64,000 bases of DNA from Streptomyces sp. PKU-EA00015 (GCF_013387495.1 NZ_JABZEE010000001.1:310001-374000); one strand, 5' to 3'; positions 52,698 to 62,297 are shown, counted from the stretch's first letter. Notes: generated from the sequence alone by a model not told the origin. Numbers and translations: made by a program.

Positions 52698-53139
52698 CGG
52701 GTAGTGCCGAGCAGGCCGAGGAAGATGCCACTGACGACTCCGCAGCCGGCCATGGCCACGTTCCACAAGGTGACGAGCATGACCTACGCGGGCGTCTGCC
52801 GCCCACGTCACTCTGCAGGAGGGTGGGGGCGCCACCCCATCCGAGACCCCAGAGCGTGACCGCGGCGTAGACCAGGGCGGGACTGACGGTCAGCATGCCC
52901 AGGATGGAGGCTGCCACGGCGACAAGGAAGGCGCTGGCGATGGTGAGGGCGCGCAGCCGGCGGTTGATGTGAACGCCCACGATCCAGATGCTCACCAAGG
53001 AGGCGGCGCCGAAGACCAGCAATACGAGGTCGGTGAAGTCGCCCATGCTGAGGTGGTCGAGCAACGTGGCGATGCAGATGTAGAGGATGATGCGGGTCAG
53101 TACGAAGACCAGGGTGGCGGTCCTCGCCCTCCACCTCAA
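52697..53139 (-). pseudogene. MFS transporter fragment, frameshifted and truncated at both ends
   Basis: The minus strand encodes TATLVFVLTRIILYICIATL, DLVLLVFGAASLVSIWIVGV and VYAAVTLWGLGWGGAPTLLQ, equivalent to segments of the second half of an MFS exporter. After the frame break near 52790 it continues MLVTLWNVAMAGCGVVSGIF, then stops at the IS110 junction (52697). The first half of the transporter is absent. A one-base change and the insertion have destroyed it. Confidence 0.75.
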
Positions 53140-53284
53140 CGCCTCAAGCCGAGGTTAGCGAAGGCTCACTGATGAAAGGTCAGGTGCATGCCGTGGGTAT
53201 AGCCTCTGATCTGGGAAAACATTACGGTTCGGGTTGATCTTTTCACGGAAAATTCGAGAAAATTGGGATCATGGAGGAAGTTGG

Positions 53285-53893
53285 GTGAATCATTCTGCAC
53301 CGGACGGAACGCATAACCTTCAGGAACTGTGGCAGCGATTCGAGAGGTGGCTCAGGGAGAACGCCCCGGGAGACTACGCTGCACTTCGTCCAGGAGCATC
53401 CGATGCTGATATATCAAGGCTGGAGAATGGAATCGGATTTTCGCTCCACGGTGAACTGAAGTTGCTTCTTGCGGCACACAATGGTGTCACGTTGCGCAGG
53501 TCCAGCATGGAACCCGGCGCTTTTCTCCTCGGCTACAGCCTTCTGGATACGGAAAGAATCCTGGAATGGCGGCAGAATCTTGTCTCCATGGTGCAAGACG
53601 CTGTTGAGGAAGGCTATGAGGAAGATGTAGTCGGGCGCACCGCGCACGGTCAGTGGGTTCCATTCGCCCAGAGCCTTACTGGCGATCTGCTGTTCGTTGA
53701 TCACCGGAGCGATCACTACGGGGATGTCGGGGAGATCTCGTTCGGCGATCCCGAGTACCTGTGGCTGTGGCCATGTATGAGTCTGATGCTCAACGACCTA
53801 TGCAACGCGGTGGAGGGTTTGACGCGGCTGCCTGCCGTGCGCCGTTCTCCCTCTATCCATGAAGGGCGCATGCTGGAGTGGGTCACAGGTTGA
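53285..53893 (+). CDS. SMI1/KNR4 (SUKH) family protein, possible immunity protein
   Basis: The 202-residue protein has the SUKH pattern: ADISRLENGIGFSLHGELKL, LLAAHNGVTLR, GRTAHGQWVPFAQSLTGDLL and FVDHRSDHYGDVGEISFG. Many SUKH proteins are immunity proteins that neutralise secreted nuclease toxins. The GTG at 53285 has GGAGG 6 nt upstream. The gene and its upstream region are more AT-rich than the surrounding core, which suggests transfer. It ends tail-to-tail with the large secreted protein at 53957, separated by a shared hairpin, so an immunity role for that nuclease is possible. Confidence 0.85.
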   Translation: MNHSAPDGTHNLQELWQRFERWLRENAPGDYAALRPGASDADISRLENGIGFSLHGELKLLLAAHNGVTLRRSSMEPGAFLLGYSLLDTERILEWRQNLVSMVQDAVEEGYEEDVVGRTAHGQWVPFAQSLTGDLLFVDHRSDHYGDVGEISFGDPEYLWLWPCMSLMLNDLCNAVEGLTRLPAVRRSPSIHEGRMLEWVTG

Positions 53894-53904
53894 TTCGGAA
53901 AACG

Positions 53905-53942
53905 AAGTGGCCCGCCAGGTCACGAGATCTGGCGGGCCACTT
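53905..53942. terminator. Bidirectional hairpin terminator
   Basis: AAGTGGCCCGCCAG and CTGGCGGGCCACTT form a perfect 14-bp stem around a 10-nt loop, between the convergent SUKH and large secreted-protein genes. The A/T ends of the stem give short U runs in both directions. Confidence 0.85.
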
Positions 53943-53956
53943 GGTGTGGCTAGCCT

Positions 53957-56900
53957 CTAGCTGATGTTGCAGATGCTCTTGATGTCGCAGTACTCGAACC
54001 CGGTCTGGACATAGTACGGGTCATTGTCCAGGATCCGGATTTCCGATGTGAACCGCCCGAGGTCCCCGCCTGCGTCGGTGTTCTGCTTGGTCGGCACGGC
54101 GGCACGCCCGCAGACCTCATTCCACGTGGGGTACGGGTAGTTGTTGTCGAGTTCGAGCATCCACGTGCCGTCGGACTGCTTGTCCGCGTACATCTGAACG
54201 CAATACTTGCCGGACGTGAGTGTCATGCCGCCACTCTCGCGGGACTTGGCGAACGGGTACTCGTCGCAGCTTGTTCCGTCTGCGTTCGGGTGCGGGTTCC
54301 ATTCCGCAACCGCCAGCATGCACATCTTGTCGCGGTTCTCCTTCGCCTTCGTGTCGTCCGCGAGGCGGTGCAGGGGCTTGTTGTACTGCTCGCTGCCCGG
54401 ATGCGAAGCAAGTTTTTCCATCAGCACCCAGTAGTAGGCTGCCGCAGCAGGGTATTTACGGGTGTTCATCGTCAGCGTCGGAGTGAACTTCGGGAAGACG
54501 CAGCCGGTGTTGGCCCCTACCTTGTTGTCGCAGCGGATGTCGAATGCCTGGTGGCTCCAGGTCTGATTCGCGGGCATGGTGGCTTGCGGTGTGCTCCAAC
54601 TGGTGTCCCAGTCCAGGTTGAGGATCTGGGCCCCACCGACGATCTTGCTCCACTTGTAGGTGTTGGTCCGAGTGGCCACGTGCGTGTCGCCTGTGGTCCA
54701 CGTGGTGCTGCCGGTCCAGGGGCCCACCGTCTCCGCACACCCGGTCGTCGGCCAGCAGTTCTCCATGAACGAGGTGAGCGTGGTGGAGCTGATTCCCGTC
54801 ATGCTGACCAGGGAGATCTCGGTCCAGGTAGTGAACTCGCCCGACTTCGGGTTGAGGTCGATCTCCTGGATGATGTTCATGGTGGCGCTTCCGATGGGGG
54901 CACCATCGCGCGTCGCGCTGAGAACGAACAGGCCGCGCAGACATCCTTCTGTCCTGGTGTACATGGCTGCGCCGTTGACGTTCTTGCACCACCCCACCGG
55001 TCCCGACGCTGCCGCCACAGTGGCCCTCTGGGTTGTCTGGGCCGATGCGGTCTTCTTGTGGTTCTGGTTGCTCTTGTTGCTCTGCGCCTTGTATTCCGTA
55101 CAGAGCTTTACTTTGTCCTTGCCGGTTGAACAGTGGGGCTCGCTTGTCGGCTCGGTCCTCATCCTGCTGGCAGTGAGGCCGCTCATGGAGCCGGCGTCCT
55201 TGGCCACCTGGCTGGTCTCGAAGTTGACATCCGCCGCATAGGGGTCGGCCTCAGGGAAGCGCACCTCGTTCAGGCCGTCGTAGTCGCCAGGCACGAACGC
55301 GACGGCGTCCCAGGCGATGTCCTTGGTGCCGTTGCCGCCGTTGAAGTTGTCCAAGCTCACTTCGGGCAAGGTGCCGTTGAAGCGGTAAGCGCCGAGATCA
55401 ACCCACCTGTTGGACTGGTTGGCGTCCTGGGGGACCGCCTTCACCGTCGTGCCGTGCGCGTGCTTGATGCGGTATTCGGCCTTGGTGGTCTGCGCCCCGT
55501 GGTCGGGGATGTGTGCATAGACCTTGGCCTGGCCGCTGTAGTCGGTGATCTGCTGGCCCAGCTTCCAGGTGCCGGTGACCTTCATGCGGTCACCCGGCGG
55601 CGGATAGGACTCAGGCGAGCGAGTGTGGGTGAACCAGAAGTGGTTGCCGTAGGCTGCACCGATCTGGTGCGTGTCCATCTTGCCCGGGTAGGTGGTCACC
55701 GTCTGGCCGGTGTCGGCGTCGACAAGGTCCCACGGCTGATAGGTGAAGGTGAACGTACCGTTCGACTTCGCCGCACCGCAGCCTCTGGAATCCGAACCCG
55801 CCGGGACGGTGCCGTTGGGCAGGTCATCCACGATCAGGGCACCGGCCGGAAGGCCCGAAGAGCAGCGGGGCGGGTAGGAAGCGGCGTCGGCCTGCTCGCC
55901 ATAGGTGGTGTTGAACCGGTGGACCGCGTTACCGCACTGCGCACCCGTGGTGCAGTTCTTCCAGGTGGCGGACTGGTCCCACCAGCAGTGCAGCCAGTGC
56001 GGGTTGGTGGTCTTGTCGCCCGCGTCCAGCGTGCACGCGCCCATGCCCGCGTCGTTGGAGTCGGTGTCGCTGATCTTGCTCGGGTCGCAGTCGTTCGAGG
56101 CGTTACAGAACAGGTCGACCGGCGGCTTGGCATTGGTGCGGTCGATGTTGCTGTTCCACCAGGCCGGTCGGTATCCGGCCTGGAAGTCACCGGGAGCGAA
56201 CATGGCCGAGATCGGGCGGGCAGCCCACCCGATCACCTTCTCCTCGTACGGCCAGTGCTGCGGCGACGCCGCGTGGCTGTAATCGTCTCCACCCAGCGCG
56301 TTCTCCAGGAACGGCGTGCGGTTCGCCTTCCACAGCGGGTTGGCCGGGTTGTTCGTCCACCCCACACCCTTGTGACCGCCGGAATCAGCGGTCTCGTAGA
56401 AGCCGGAGTTGTAGGCCCACAAGGCGAAGAACCAGTTTTCGATCCACTTGGGGTGGCCGTCGTTGACCTTCATGCCGGCGCGACGGGTCTGGTTCCACTT
56501 GTCGGAGAGTATCTGCGCGCCGTAGGCGATGTTCGCGGTGTAGTCCAGCGCCACAGCCTCTTGGGTAAGGGTGCTGAGCGCGGTCTCACCCTCCTTCGTC
56601 TTCCCCGCAAGGCGCATGCCGTCAGTCGCCTGAGTGATTCCGTAACCGCAGTCGGCATCCGACCAGTTGATACGCCACGGGTCAGCCTGCTCGCCGCTGG
56701 CCGCGTACTGCACGCCGTAGTAGTTACCGATGAGGCTGTTCGCCGTAACGCCCGGCACCGCGAACCGTGTGGCCTGCCACATGTTCGACTCCTGCGCGGT
56801 GATGCCCAGAAGTACCTGCGCGGGAATGTGCCACTTGTCGTTGGTGCCGTCCTCGGTGTCCAGCTTCCCGTTGGGGTCACCGGCCAGGAGCAGCGGCGCG

Positions 56901-58426
56901 AACAGGCCCTGTGGCTGGTAGCCACCCATGCCAGTGTTCTTCCAGTTGGGTGAGCGGTAGAAGTCCAGCTTGCCCACCACGGCCTGGTCGACAGCCCACT
57001 CCACCTGGCGAGGGGTGGGCTGGAACGCCTGCTTCTTCACGTCGTTGCGGGCCACCGCGCAGTACCGCTCGTCGGTGCCCTCGCTGGGACTGGTCGGCGG
57101 GGCCGAAAGCGCCTGGACCCGCGTGGTCTGCTTGGACATGCCGCTGTCGCTGCTGCCCGTCGTCGTACCGCTGGACAGTGCCGGCGAAATTCTAATGCCC
57201 GTAGCAGAGTTCTTGCCGCCTGCAGCGGGCTTCGCGTCCAGAGTGACCGTCTTGCCCGTGGCCAGCACCTTGAGCTGCGTGCGTGCGGAACGTGTGGCGT
57301 CGGCTTCCTTAGGGGCGATCAGGCTCGCCTTGCCGTCCGCCCATGCCGTCGACACCGCAGCATGCCCCAGGGTGGACATGCGCGAACCCTTGGCCAGACC
57401 GCCAGGGTTGGCGATGTGGGTGGGCAGCTTGCCCTTGCCGGCGGCCTGACCCGTGATGAACACGCGGCCCGAGGCCGTGCCGCTCAGGTCCCATTCGTCG
57501 AGCTTCCCGCTCGCCACCGTGGCAGCAGCCGTCCTGCCACCGCGCGTCTTGGCCGGGGTGAGGTACTTGGCCCAGCTCTGCGGCTCGCTGGATGCCTTCT
57601 TGTCCAGCTCACGTTCGATGAACGTCACGCCGCCGTCGGCGTCGGCGGTGAGCTGGAACGGCACCGTGCGCGTGCGCAGAAGCTGGGTCTCCTTGGCGCC
57701 GTTGAGGCGGACCAGCTTGTTGCCGTGCGCTGCGACGATTCCGCTCTTGGTCGGGATGGCGGAGGTGACCTGGCCGGGGAAAGTGGCCGGCTTGGACTGC
57801 TTGCCGGTCTTTGCGTCCACGGTGATCAGCCGGCTCTGCTGCTTTTCGTCGCCGTCATGCGTGAGCTGCGTGAACACGACCCGCTCGCCATGACCGCAGC
57901 CGGGGCTGAAGTAGGCCAGCGACGCCGTGATCGGCAGCTTGGTGACCTTGCCGGAGTCGAGGTTCACCACGGCGGTGAACGCACCGCGCACCATCAGTTC
58001 CGGACGGTTGGTGAACGTACGGGGCGCATACGCGACTGCCGCGTAGTTGCCGGAGGAGGTCAGGCAGGCGTTGCCGATCCATGCATCGGCGTCGAAGCCG
58101 TCCTCCCGCAGCGTAGCGGCCGTCTTCCACCCGTAACCGTTCGCCTCGTCGGCGACCAGCAGGTGGAAGCCGGTGCCGTCCCCGCTCGTGGTTAAGGCGG
58201 TGTCCTTGGATGCTTTGTACTGTGCGCCCAAGGTCTTGGCGCGGTCCTTCGCGGGGATCGCCGACGGCTTGGCAGGGTTCGTCTGCGGCGGGCTTTTCCA
58301 GCCTTGTGCCGTACTCTGCGGCGGGGTGGGTTCAGCGGCCTTCGCAGGCAAGCTGAGCGATATCGCCAGCGCGGTGGCCACCGTGACGGTGACAGGGACG
58401 CATAGTCGCCCTAATCGTCTCTTCAT
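53957..58426 (-). CDS. Very large secreted protein with SLT-like and NucA/NucB-like nuclease domains
   Basis: The 1489-residue protein has a signal peptide (1-30, LPAKA-A). Residues 60-400 are repeated beta-strands suggesting a propeller. Residues about 530-690 look like a lytic-transglycosylase (SLT) domain: VLLGITAQESNMWQATRF with catalytic-type E546, DCGYGITQATDGM, and ALWAYNSGFY. Residues about 890-1050 resemble a golvesin/xanthan-lyase CBD-like domain (RWVDLGAYRFNGT, DIAWDAVAFVPGD). The C-terminus has the NucA/NucB nuclease signature: SCDEYPFAKSRESGG (1386-1400) and FTSEIRILDNDPYYV (1459-1473). GAGGAAG lies 4-5 nt before the ATG at 58426. It may degrade DNA outside the cell or in target bacteria. 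The domain order is unusual. Confidence 0.8.
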   Translation of the reverse strand: MKRRLGRLCVPVTVTVATALAISLSLPAKAAEPTPPQSTAQGWKSPPQTNPAKPSAIPAKDRAKTLGAQYKASKDTALTTSGDGTGFHLLVADEANGYGWKTAATLREDGFDADAWIGNACLTSSGNYAAVAYAPRTFTNRPELMVRGAFTAVVNLDSGKVTKLPITASLAYFSPGCGHGERVVFTQLTHDGDEKQQSRLITVDAKTGKQSKPATFPGQVTSAIPTKSGIVAAHGNKLVRLNGAKETQLLRTRTVPFQLTADADGGVTFIERELDKKASSEPQSWAKYLTPAKTRGGRTAAATVASGKLDEWDLSGTASGRVFITGQAAGKGKLPTHIANPGGLAKGSRMSTLGHAAVSTAWADGKASLIAPKEADATRSARTQLKVLATGKTVTLDAKPAAGGKNSATGIRISPALSSGTTTGSSDSGMSKQTTRVQALSAPPTSPSEGTDERYCAVARNDVKKQAFQPTPRQVEWAVDQAVVGKLDFYRSPNWKNTGMGGYQPQGLFAPLLLAGDPNGKLDTEDGTNDKWHIPAQVLLGITAQESNMWQATRFAVPGVTANSLIGNYYGVQYAASGEQADPWRINWSDADCGYGITQATDGMRLAGKTKEGETALSTLTQEAVALDYTANIAYGAQILSDKWNQTRRAGMKVNDGHPKWIENWFFALWAYNSGFYETADSGGHKGVGWTNNPANPLWKANRTPFLENALGGDDYSHAASPQHWPYEEKVIGWAARPISAMFAPGDFQAGYRPAWWNSNIDRTNAKPPVDLFCNASNDCDPSKISDTDSNDAGMGACTLDAGDKTTNPHWLHCWWDQSATWKNCTTGAQCGNAVHRFNTTYGEQADAASYPPRCSSGLPAGALIVDDLPNGTVPAGSDSRGCGAAKSNGTFTFTYQPWDLVDADTGQTVTTYPGKMDTHQIGAAYGNHFWFTHTRSPESYPPPGDRMKVTGTWKLGQQITDYSGQAKVYAHIPDHGAQTTKAEYRIKHAHGTTVKAVPQDANQSNRWVDLGAYRFNGTLPEVSLDNFNGGNGTKDIAWDAVAFVPGDYDGLNEVRFPEADPYAADVNFETSQVAKDAGSMSGLTASRMRTEPTSEPHCSTGKDKVKLCTEYKAQSNKSNQNHKKTASAQTTQRATVAAASGPVGWCKNVNGAAMYTRTEGCLRGLFVLSATRDGAPIGSATMNIIQEIDLNPKSGEFTTWTEISLVSMTGISSTTLTSFMENCWPTTGCAETVGPWTGSTTWTTGDTHVATRTNTYKWSKIVGGAQILNLDWDTSWSTPQATMPANQTWSHQAFDIRCDNKVGANTGCVFPKFTPTLTMNTRKYPAAAAYYWVLMEKLASHPGSEQYNKPLHRLADDTKAKENRDKMCMLAVAEWNPHPNADGTSCDEYPFAKSRESGGMTLTSGKYCVQMYADKQSDGTWMLELDNNYPYPTWNEVCGRAAVPTKQNTDAGGDLGRFTSEIRILDNDPYYVQTGFEYCDIKSICNIS

Positions 58427-59408
58427 ACTCTTCCTCGGGTTCGATGAATGATCCGCTCAGCGCCGGTTGCCGGATGGGCGGTCTCTACCGCCAAATCACT
58501 CGGGCGGAGACTGTGCGCGGCCTGGACGCTGATCTCGGTCAACAGGGTCGCGTGAGAGGCCAGGCCGCCGCCGTCGACGCTGTCGCTCGTGGTGGAGGCG
58601 TTAAGCGGCAAGTAGCTTACTGCTTACCCGAGTTATGCCAACGAGTGCTGCCCCGAGGCCGTGTGCTTCTCCGGTCACCGGTACGGCGTGCTCAGTTACG
58701 GCGAGAGCGTCGACCGTCGCGTACAGCGGGCCCCTTGTGAGAAATCACACGAAGCCAGATGCCGTCGGGTGACGAGGTCCTCGACGTCGTCACCGGCCAC
58801 CAGCTTGGCGGTGTGCTGCAGCTGCAGCACACCGATCCGGCGCGACCCGCCAGGTGTCAACGGACCTGCCGCGCACCCCCGCCGACGCGCTCAACAGGCC
58901 TAATCTCTCGCTGGCACTGGGCCGTCAACTTACCGCGCAGCAGCCGCGAAGTCGCGATACCCAGCAGGGCATGGCACGCCATTCTGCGGTAACAGGGCTG
59001 TAGCGGCGATGGGGGCAGCCGGTGGACACGGAGGTGCTACCGCCGGCCCGGTTGCCACGTCCATCCTCAACGCCGCCTACTGACTCCAGCGCTGGCTGCG
59101 GCGTCTGTCGATCATTCAAGGCCTGATGCGAGGCTCTCCACCGTGACAGGAGTGACCCGTCGGCCCCAGGAACCTGGTGAGCAGCACGATCAGGCCAGTT
59201 CTGCGGTCGTACACGGGTGCGCGGGCAGGAAGTTCGTTGCTCTGGCGGCAGAGGCGGACATAAGCTCGCCCCCGTCAGGCCAGGATTCGAACACTCGACC
59301 GATATAAGGGCGCCAACCGACTGTCCCGCCGCTGTGACTGTCCGGCAGCGGGGGGCGCATCGCCATGGCGTGACTGTTCACACGCCTTCACGTGAATCCG
59401 GAGAATCC
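58427..59408. other. Gene-free interval with a 26-bp perfect palindrome
   Basis: About 980 bp without a supportable gene. The sequence at 58809-58834 is a perfect 26-bp palindrome centred on CTGCAGCTGCAG. Minus-strand text near 58940-58985 (MACHALLGIATSRLLR) looks protein-like, perhaps transposase debris, but cannot be extended. The start of the large secreted protein's transcript should lie near 58450-58650; no clear promoter was found. Confidence 0.4.
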
Positions 59409-60020
59409 ATGCAGTTAAGAACCATTACCCGCTCCCAGACAGCCCGTATAGCCGCCGGAGGTGCAACCGTCGGTCTCTTAGTGGCCGGCTACGCCTCTCC
59501 GGCCGCCGGGCAGGAGACCGTCAAGCCCCCCGCCGCCGTCAGTGCCGCTTCGCTGAAGAGCGGTCCGAAGGACCCTGCCGCTTCCATAACCGCCGTCGCG
59601 GGGGTGTCCCTCTCTCCCACAGCGACCAGCACCACGCGCGCGATCGCCGCATCTGACCCTCAGGCAGTCCAGGCGACAGCCAACCTGTGCGGATCCGGCT
59701 ACTACCTCCAATACGCCGAGCAGCTTCCCGACGAGCGGCGATGGGGAACCCTGTTCACCTACCAAAGGAACGAAGCACCCTTCAACAGTTGCGCGATCTT
59801 CGACAACAACCTCGGTACCACGAAGTACATGAAACTCAAACTGTGTCCGAACGACCTCAGCAAGCCGTGCAGCGTGGATGAGGGCAACTTCAGCCAGTAC
59901 GCCGGCCCGGTCCGTGTAACCGATGGTCTGTGCGCGCAGGTCACCGCGATCATGAAGAACTCCAAGACCTCCACGACCGCGCTTATCAACCGTCAGTTCC
60001 ACGTCCCTCCGTGCAACTGA
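59409..60020 (+). CDS. Hypothetical secreted protein
   Basis: The 203-residue protein has a signal peptide (basic SQTARIAAGG, hydrophobic ATVGLLVAGYA, cleavage near SPAAGQ), a low-complexity Ala/Ser/Thr/Pro region to about residue 90, and a compact Cys-rich domain: LCGSGYYLQYAEQLPDERRW, FNSCAIFDNN, LCPNDLSKPCSVDEG, GLCAQVTAIM and VPPCN. Six cysteines in the domain should form disulfides outside the cell. I do not recognise the family. The ATG at 59409 has GGAG 6 nt upstream. It is followed 17 bp later by a lipoprotein gene, likely an operon. Confidence 0.7.
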   Translation: MQLRTITRSQTARIAAGGATVGLLVAGYASPAAGQETVKPPAAVSAASLKSGPKDPAASITAVAGVSLSPTATSTTRAIAASDPQAVQATANLCGSGYYLQYAEQLPDERRWGTLFTYQRNEAPFNSCAIFDNNLGTTKYMKLKLCPNDLSKPCSVDEGNFSQYAGPVRVTDGLCAQVTAIMKNSKTSTTALINRQFHVPPCN

Positions 60021-60037
60021 CAGGGAACGGACGTCAC

Positions 60038-60652
60038 ATGATGAACCGTACTGCTGCACGCCCGCCCCTCTCGCGCCGCGCGTCTTTCGCTGTGAGCGCG
60101 GCCGCTGTGGTGGCCGGTGCTCTGTGTACTGCCTGCGCGGGGCCACAGGCCGAAGTGCCGGTCTCAGCCTCGAAGACAGCCTCTCAGAGCCCGGCAGCCC
60201 CTGCCCCGGCATCACCCGGCAGCAGCTCTGCCCCTGTCCCGACGTGGACAGACGAGGTGAGCAGGGAGCGGGCCGCCGCCGCGGCGAGCGGGGATCCGGT
60301 CACACCCTCGATGAGGCCCGGAGGCAGTATGTCGGGAAGTGAAGACTTCGGACGGACCGTCGTGACCCGGGGAGACGTGAGCGTTTTTTCTCCGGTCAGG
60401 GAGGGCGATGGGCTGAGGGTGCCGCTGAAGATAACGAACACCGGCAGCGGGCGGGCCGTCTACCGGGTCGATGTGCGTGTCACCGGTCCGGGCGGGTTCG
60501 ACGCGAGGGTCTCCATGGAAACCGGAACCGTTGGCGTCTATCCGGGGGCGTCGTGGCCGACGGAGCTGACCTTCACCGACCCCGGCAAGCCGGTTCCCGA
60601 CCATCCGCGTGTCTCGATCGTGAAGAGCACACGCGAAGTCCTCCGTGGCTGA
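60038..60652 (+). CDS. Hypothetical lipoprotein
   Basis: The 204-residue protein has a twin-arginine-like start (PPLSRRASFAVSAAAVVAGA), a possible lipobox LCTAC and a Ser/Pro/Ala-rich spacer, then a beta-rich domain: VTRGDVSVFSPVREGDGLRV, PLKITNTGSGRAVYRVDVRV, TGPGGFDARVSMETGTVGVY. This looks like an immunoglobulin-type fold as in many surface-exposed lipoproteins. Start is ATG 60038 or ATG 60041. It follows the small secreted protein gene by 17 bp, so they are likely co-transcribed. Function unknown. Confidence 0.7.
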   Translation: MMNRTAARPPLSRRASFAVSAAAVVAGALCTACAGPQAEVPVSASKTASQSPAAPAPASPGSSSAPVPTWTDEVSRERAAAAASGDPVTPSMRPGGSMSGSEDFGRTVVTRGDVSVFSPVREGDGLRVPLKITNTGSGRAVYRVDVRVTGPGGFDARVSMETGTVGVYPGASWPTELTFTDPGKPVPDHPRVSIVKSTREVLRG

Positions 60653-60701
60653 CTGACCTCCATCCCTCAGGACCACCAGGGCCGGAGCACGCACTCCGCA
60701 C

Positions 60702-61070
60702 TTGCTGCATAAGGGACGCCACATCGACACCAACGGCTTCCGGCAGACCCTGCTGGACGTATACGCGGAGGTCAGGGCACCGCTGCTGCACCTGCCGCAC
60801 TACGCTGTCGACGCCTACGCCGCACGCCTGGCCCGGCACGCGGCCGAGCACAGGTCGTCATCGGTAACGACGGAACCGAGGCCGCCGGGTTCGCGTACTG
60901 CAACGCGGGTACGGCGAGGACCGGGACCGCCTCGTCCTATGCACCCTGGCCGAGCGGCCCGCCGAGCCGTACCTGCGCACCACGCTCCTCCAGCCGGACA
61001 GGTCCCCGTCGGGCACCGCCAAGTGGTCGGCCGCGGCCCGCGCATCTGTGTGCGCGCCGCGCCCTGCACC
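60702..61070 (+). pseudogene. GNAT acetyltransferase remnant
   Basis: The plus strand reads NGFRQTLLDVYAEVRAPLLH, LPHYAVDAYAARLARHAAEH, then after a frame change VVIGNDGTEAAGFAYCNAG and after another GEDRDRLVLCTLAERPAEPY. This matches the first half of Streptomyces GNAT-type acetyltransferases (WxxxVGYDGxExVGFAYxN). The acetyl-CoA binding half is missing and at least two frame breaks occur. No start codon with a ribosome-binding site is present. Confidence 0.6.
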
Positions 61071-61111
61071 GCGTGGGAGGTGGGGACCTGACCGCGTCCG
61101 GGTGGATCCGC

Positions 61112-62098
61112 CTAGTGGGCGTGACCGCCGTCGGACGCGGGGTGGTGCGGCTCGTGGCCGGGGATCGTGCCGTCCGCCTTCGCGACGAGGAACAGCCCGG
61201 CCATGCCCATGTCCGAATGGCTCTGGACGTGGCAGTGGTACATCCAGGCGCCCGCGCCGACGCCTTCGCCCGCGATCACCTGGAAGCCGAACGAGTCCGC
61301 CGGGCCCGTGATCTTGTTGTCGATCACCTGGCTGACGTCCTCGGGGCCGGACAGCAGGCCCGTCCTGTTGTCCGCCCAGCGGTGACCGTGCAGGTGGAAG
61401 GTGTGGTAGAACTCGCCGTGCGTGATCATGATGATCTCGACGCGGTCGCCCAGTGTGGCAAGGAAGTTGGGCGGATCGGAGGCCGGCCGGTTGTTGACCG
61501 TCATGTCGTTGAAGACGATCGTGAACTGCTTGTCCGGCAGGATGTCGCCCTTCCTGCGCACCACCAGCGGCCCGTAGAGGCCCTTGCGGATGCCGCCCGT
61601 GCCGTGGTCGGTGCCCACGACGTGGTCGTGGTAGTGCCAGTAACCGGCGCTGCCCGGCCGCCAGGTTCCGTCGGCGCGGCGGCCGGGGGCGTGGGTGCGC
61701 CAGGTGTAGGTGCGGGTGGCGCCCGGTTCGACGTGACTCCTGCTCATCCTGGTGCCGTCGTTGTCGATGTCGTAGTCGACACCGTGCGGGTGCAGGCTGA
61801 CGGGCACGTCCATCAGGTTCTCGAACTCGATGTGGAGCGTGTCGCCCTCGTTGAGCTCGATCAGGGGACCGGGGACGGTCGCCTTGCCCTTCTCCAGGCC
61901 GTACCCCATCCGGCCGTCCGCCAGTTTCTCGGCGTACAGCTTGAGGTGGCGTACCAGGCCGCCTGCCGGGGCAGTCTTCGGTGACGTCGACGCGGCGGGG
62001 GCCGCATTGGAGGCGGAGGCGAGGGACAACGATGTCACACCTGTGGCCGCGACCGCCCCGCCCGCGATCAGGCGCCGGTTGAAGCTGCGTCTGTCCAT
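61112..62098 (-). CDS. Small two-domain laccase (SLAC-type multicopper oxidase)
   Basis: The 328-residue protein has a twin-arginine signal ([15 protein letters not shown]), predicting folded export with copper in place. Two cupredoxin domains carry the copper sites: [28 protein letters not shown] and [14 protein letters not shown] with the type 1 cysteine. Such enzymes form trimers and oxidise phenols with oxygen reduced to water. The length and layout match Streptomyces coelicolor SLAC. The ATG at 62098 is clear. The end is His-rich ([15 protein letters not shown]). It is divergent from the ThuA-type gene. Confidence 0.93.
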   Translation of the reverse strand: MDRRSFNRRLIAGGAVAATGVTSLSLASASNAAPAASTSPKTAPAGGLVRHLKLYAEKLADGRMGYGLEKGKATVPGPLIELNEGDTLHIEFENLMDVPVSLHPHGVDYDIDNDGTRMSRSHVEPGATRTYTWRTHAPGRRADGTWRPGSAGYWHYHDHVVGTDHGTGGIRKGLYGPLVVRRKGDILPDKQFTIVFNDMTVNNRPASDPPNFLATLGDRVEIIMITHGEFYHTFHLHGHRWADNRTGLLSGPEDVSQVIDNKITGPADSFGFQVIAGEGVGAGAWMYHCHVQSHSDMGMAGLFLVAKADGTIPGHEPHHPASDGGHAH

Positions 62099-62229
62099 GC
62101 CGAACTCTCCAGTCGTTGGCGGAGATTGACGGGGCGCGGCCGGCGCCCCCGGGGACGGCCATACGGTAGCCCGAGCGCCTCCGTTTATCCACGGTCAGGA
62201 CAAAGTTCGTTCTTTGGCGGTCATACCTA

Positions 62230-62258
62230 TTGGCGAACCGCGAAAAGAGGTCTAGCTT
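62230..62258 (+). promoter_or_regulatory. Promoter of the ThuA/sugar-dehydrogenase gene
   Basis: TTGGCG (62230-62235), a 17-bp spacer and TAGCTT (62253-62258) fit the vegetative promoter pattern. Initiation near 62265 would give a leader of about 33 nt to the ATG at 62298. Confidence 0.55.
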
Positions 62259-62297
62259 CAACGGCTGTTGTTGTGACCAAAGAGGGGTGGGTGACCC

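Noticed and set aside
58925..59119. A transposase gene in the gap upstream of the small secreted protein
   Set aside because: A short minus-strand stretch looks protein-like, but it cannot be extended or matched to a family by eye.
59270..59345. A tRNA on the minus strand, because of GTTCGAATCC
   Set aside because: The bases flanking the loop do not pair as a T stem, and no acceptor or anticodon arms can be drawn.
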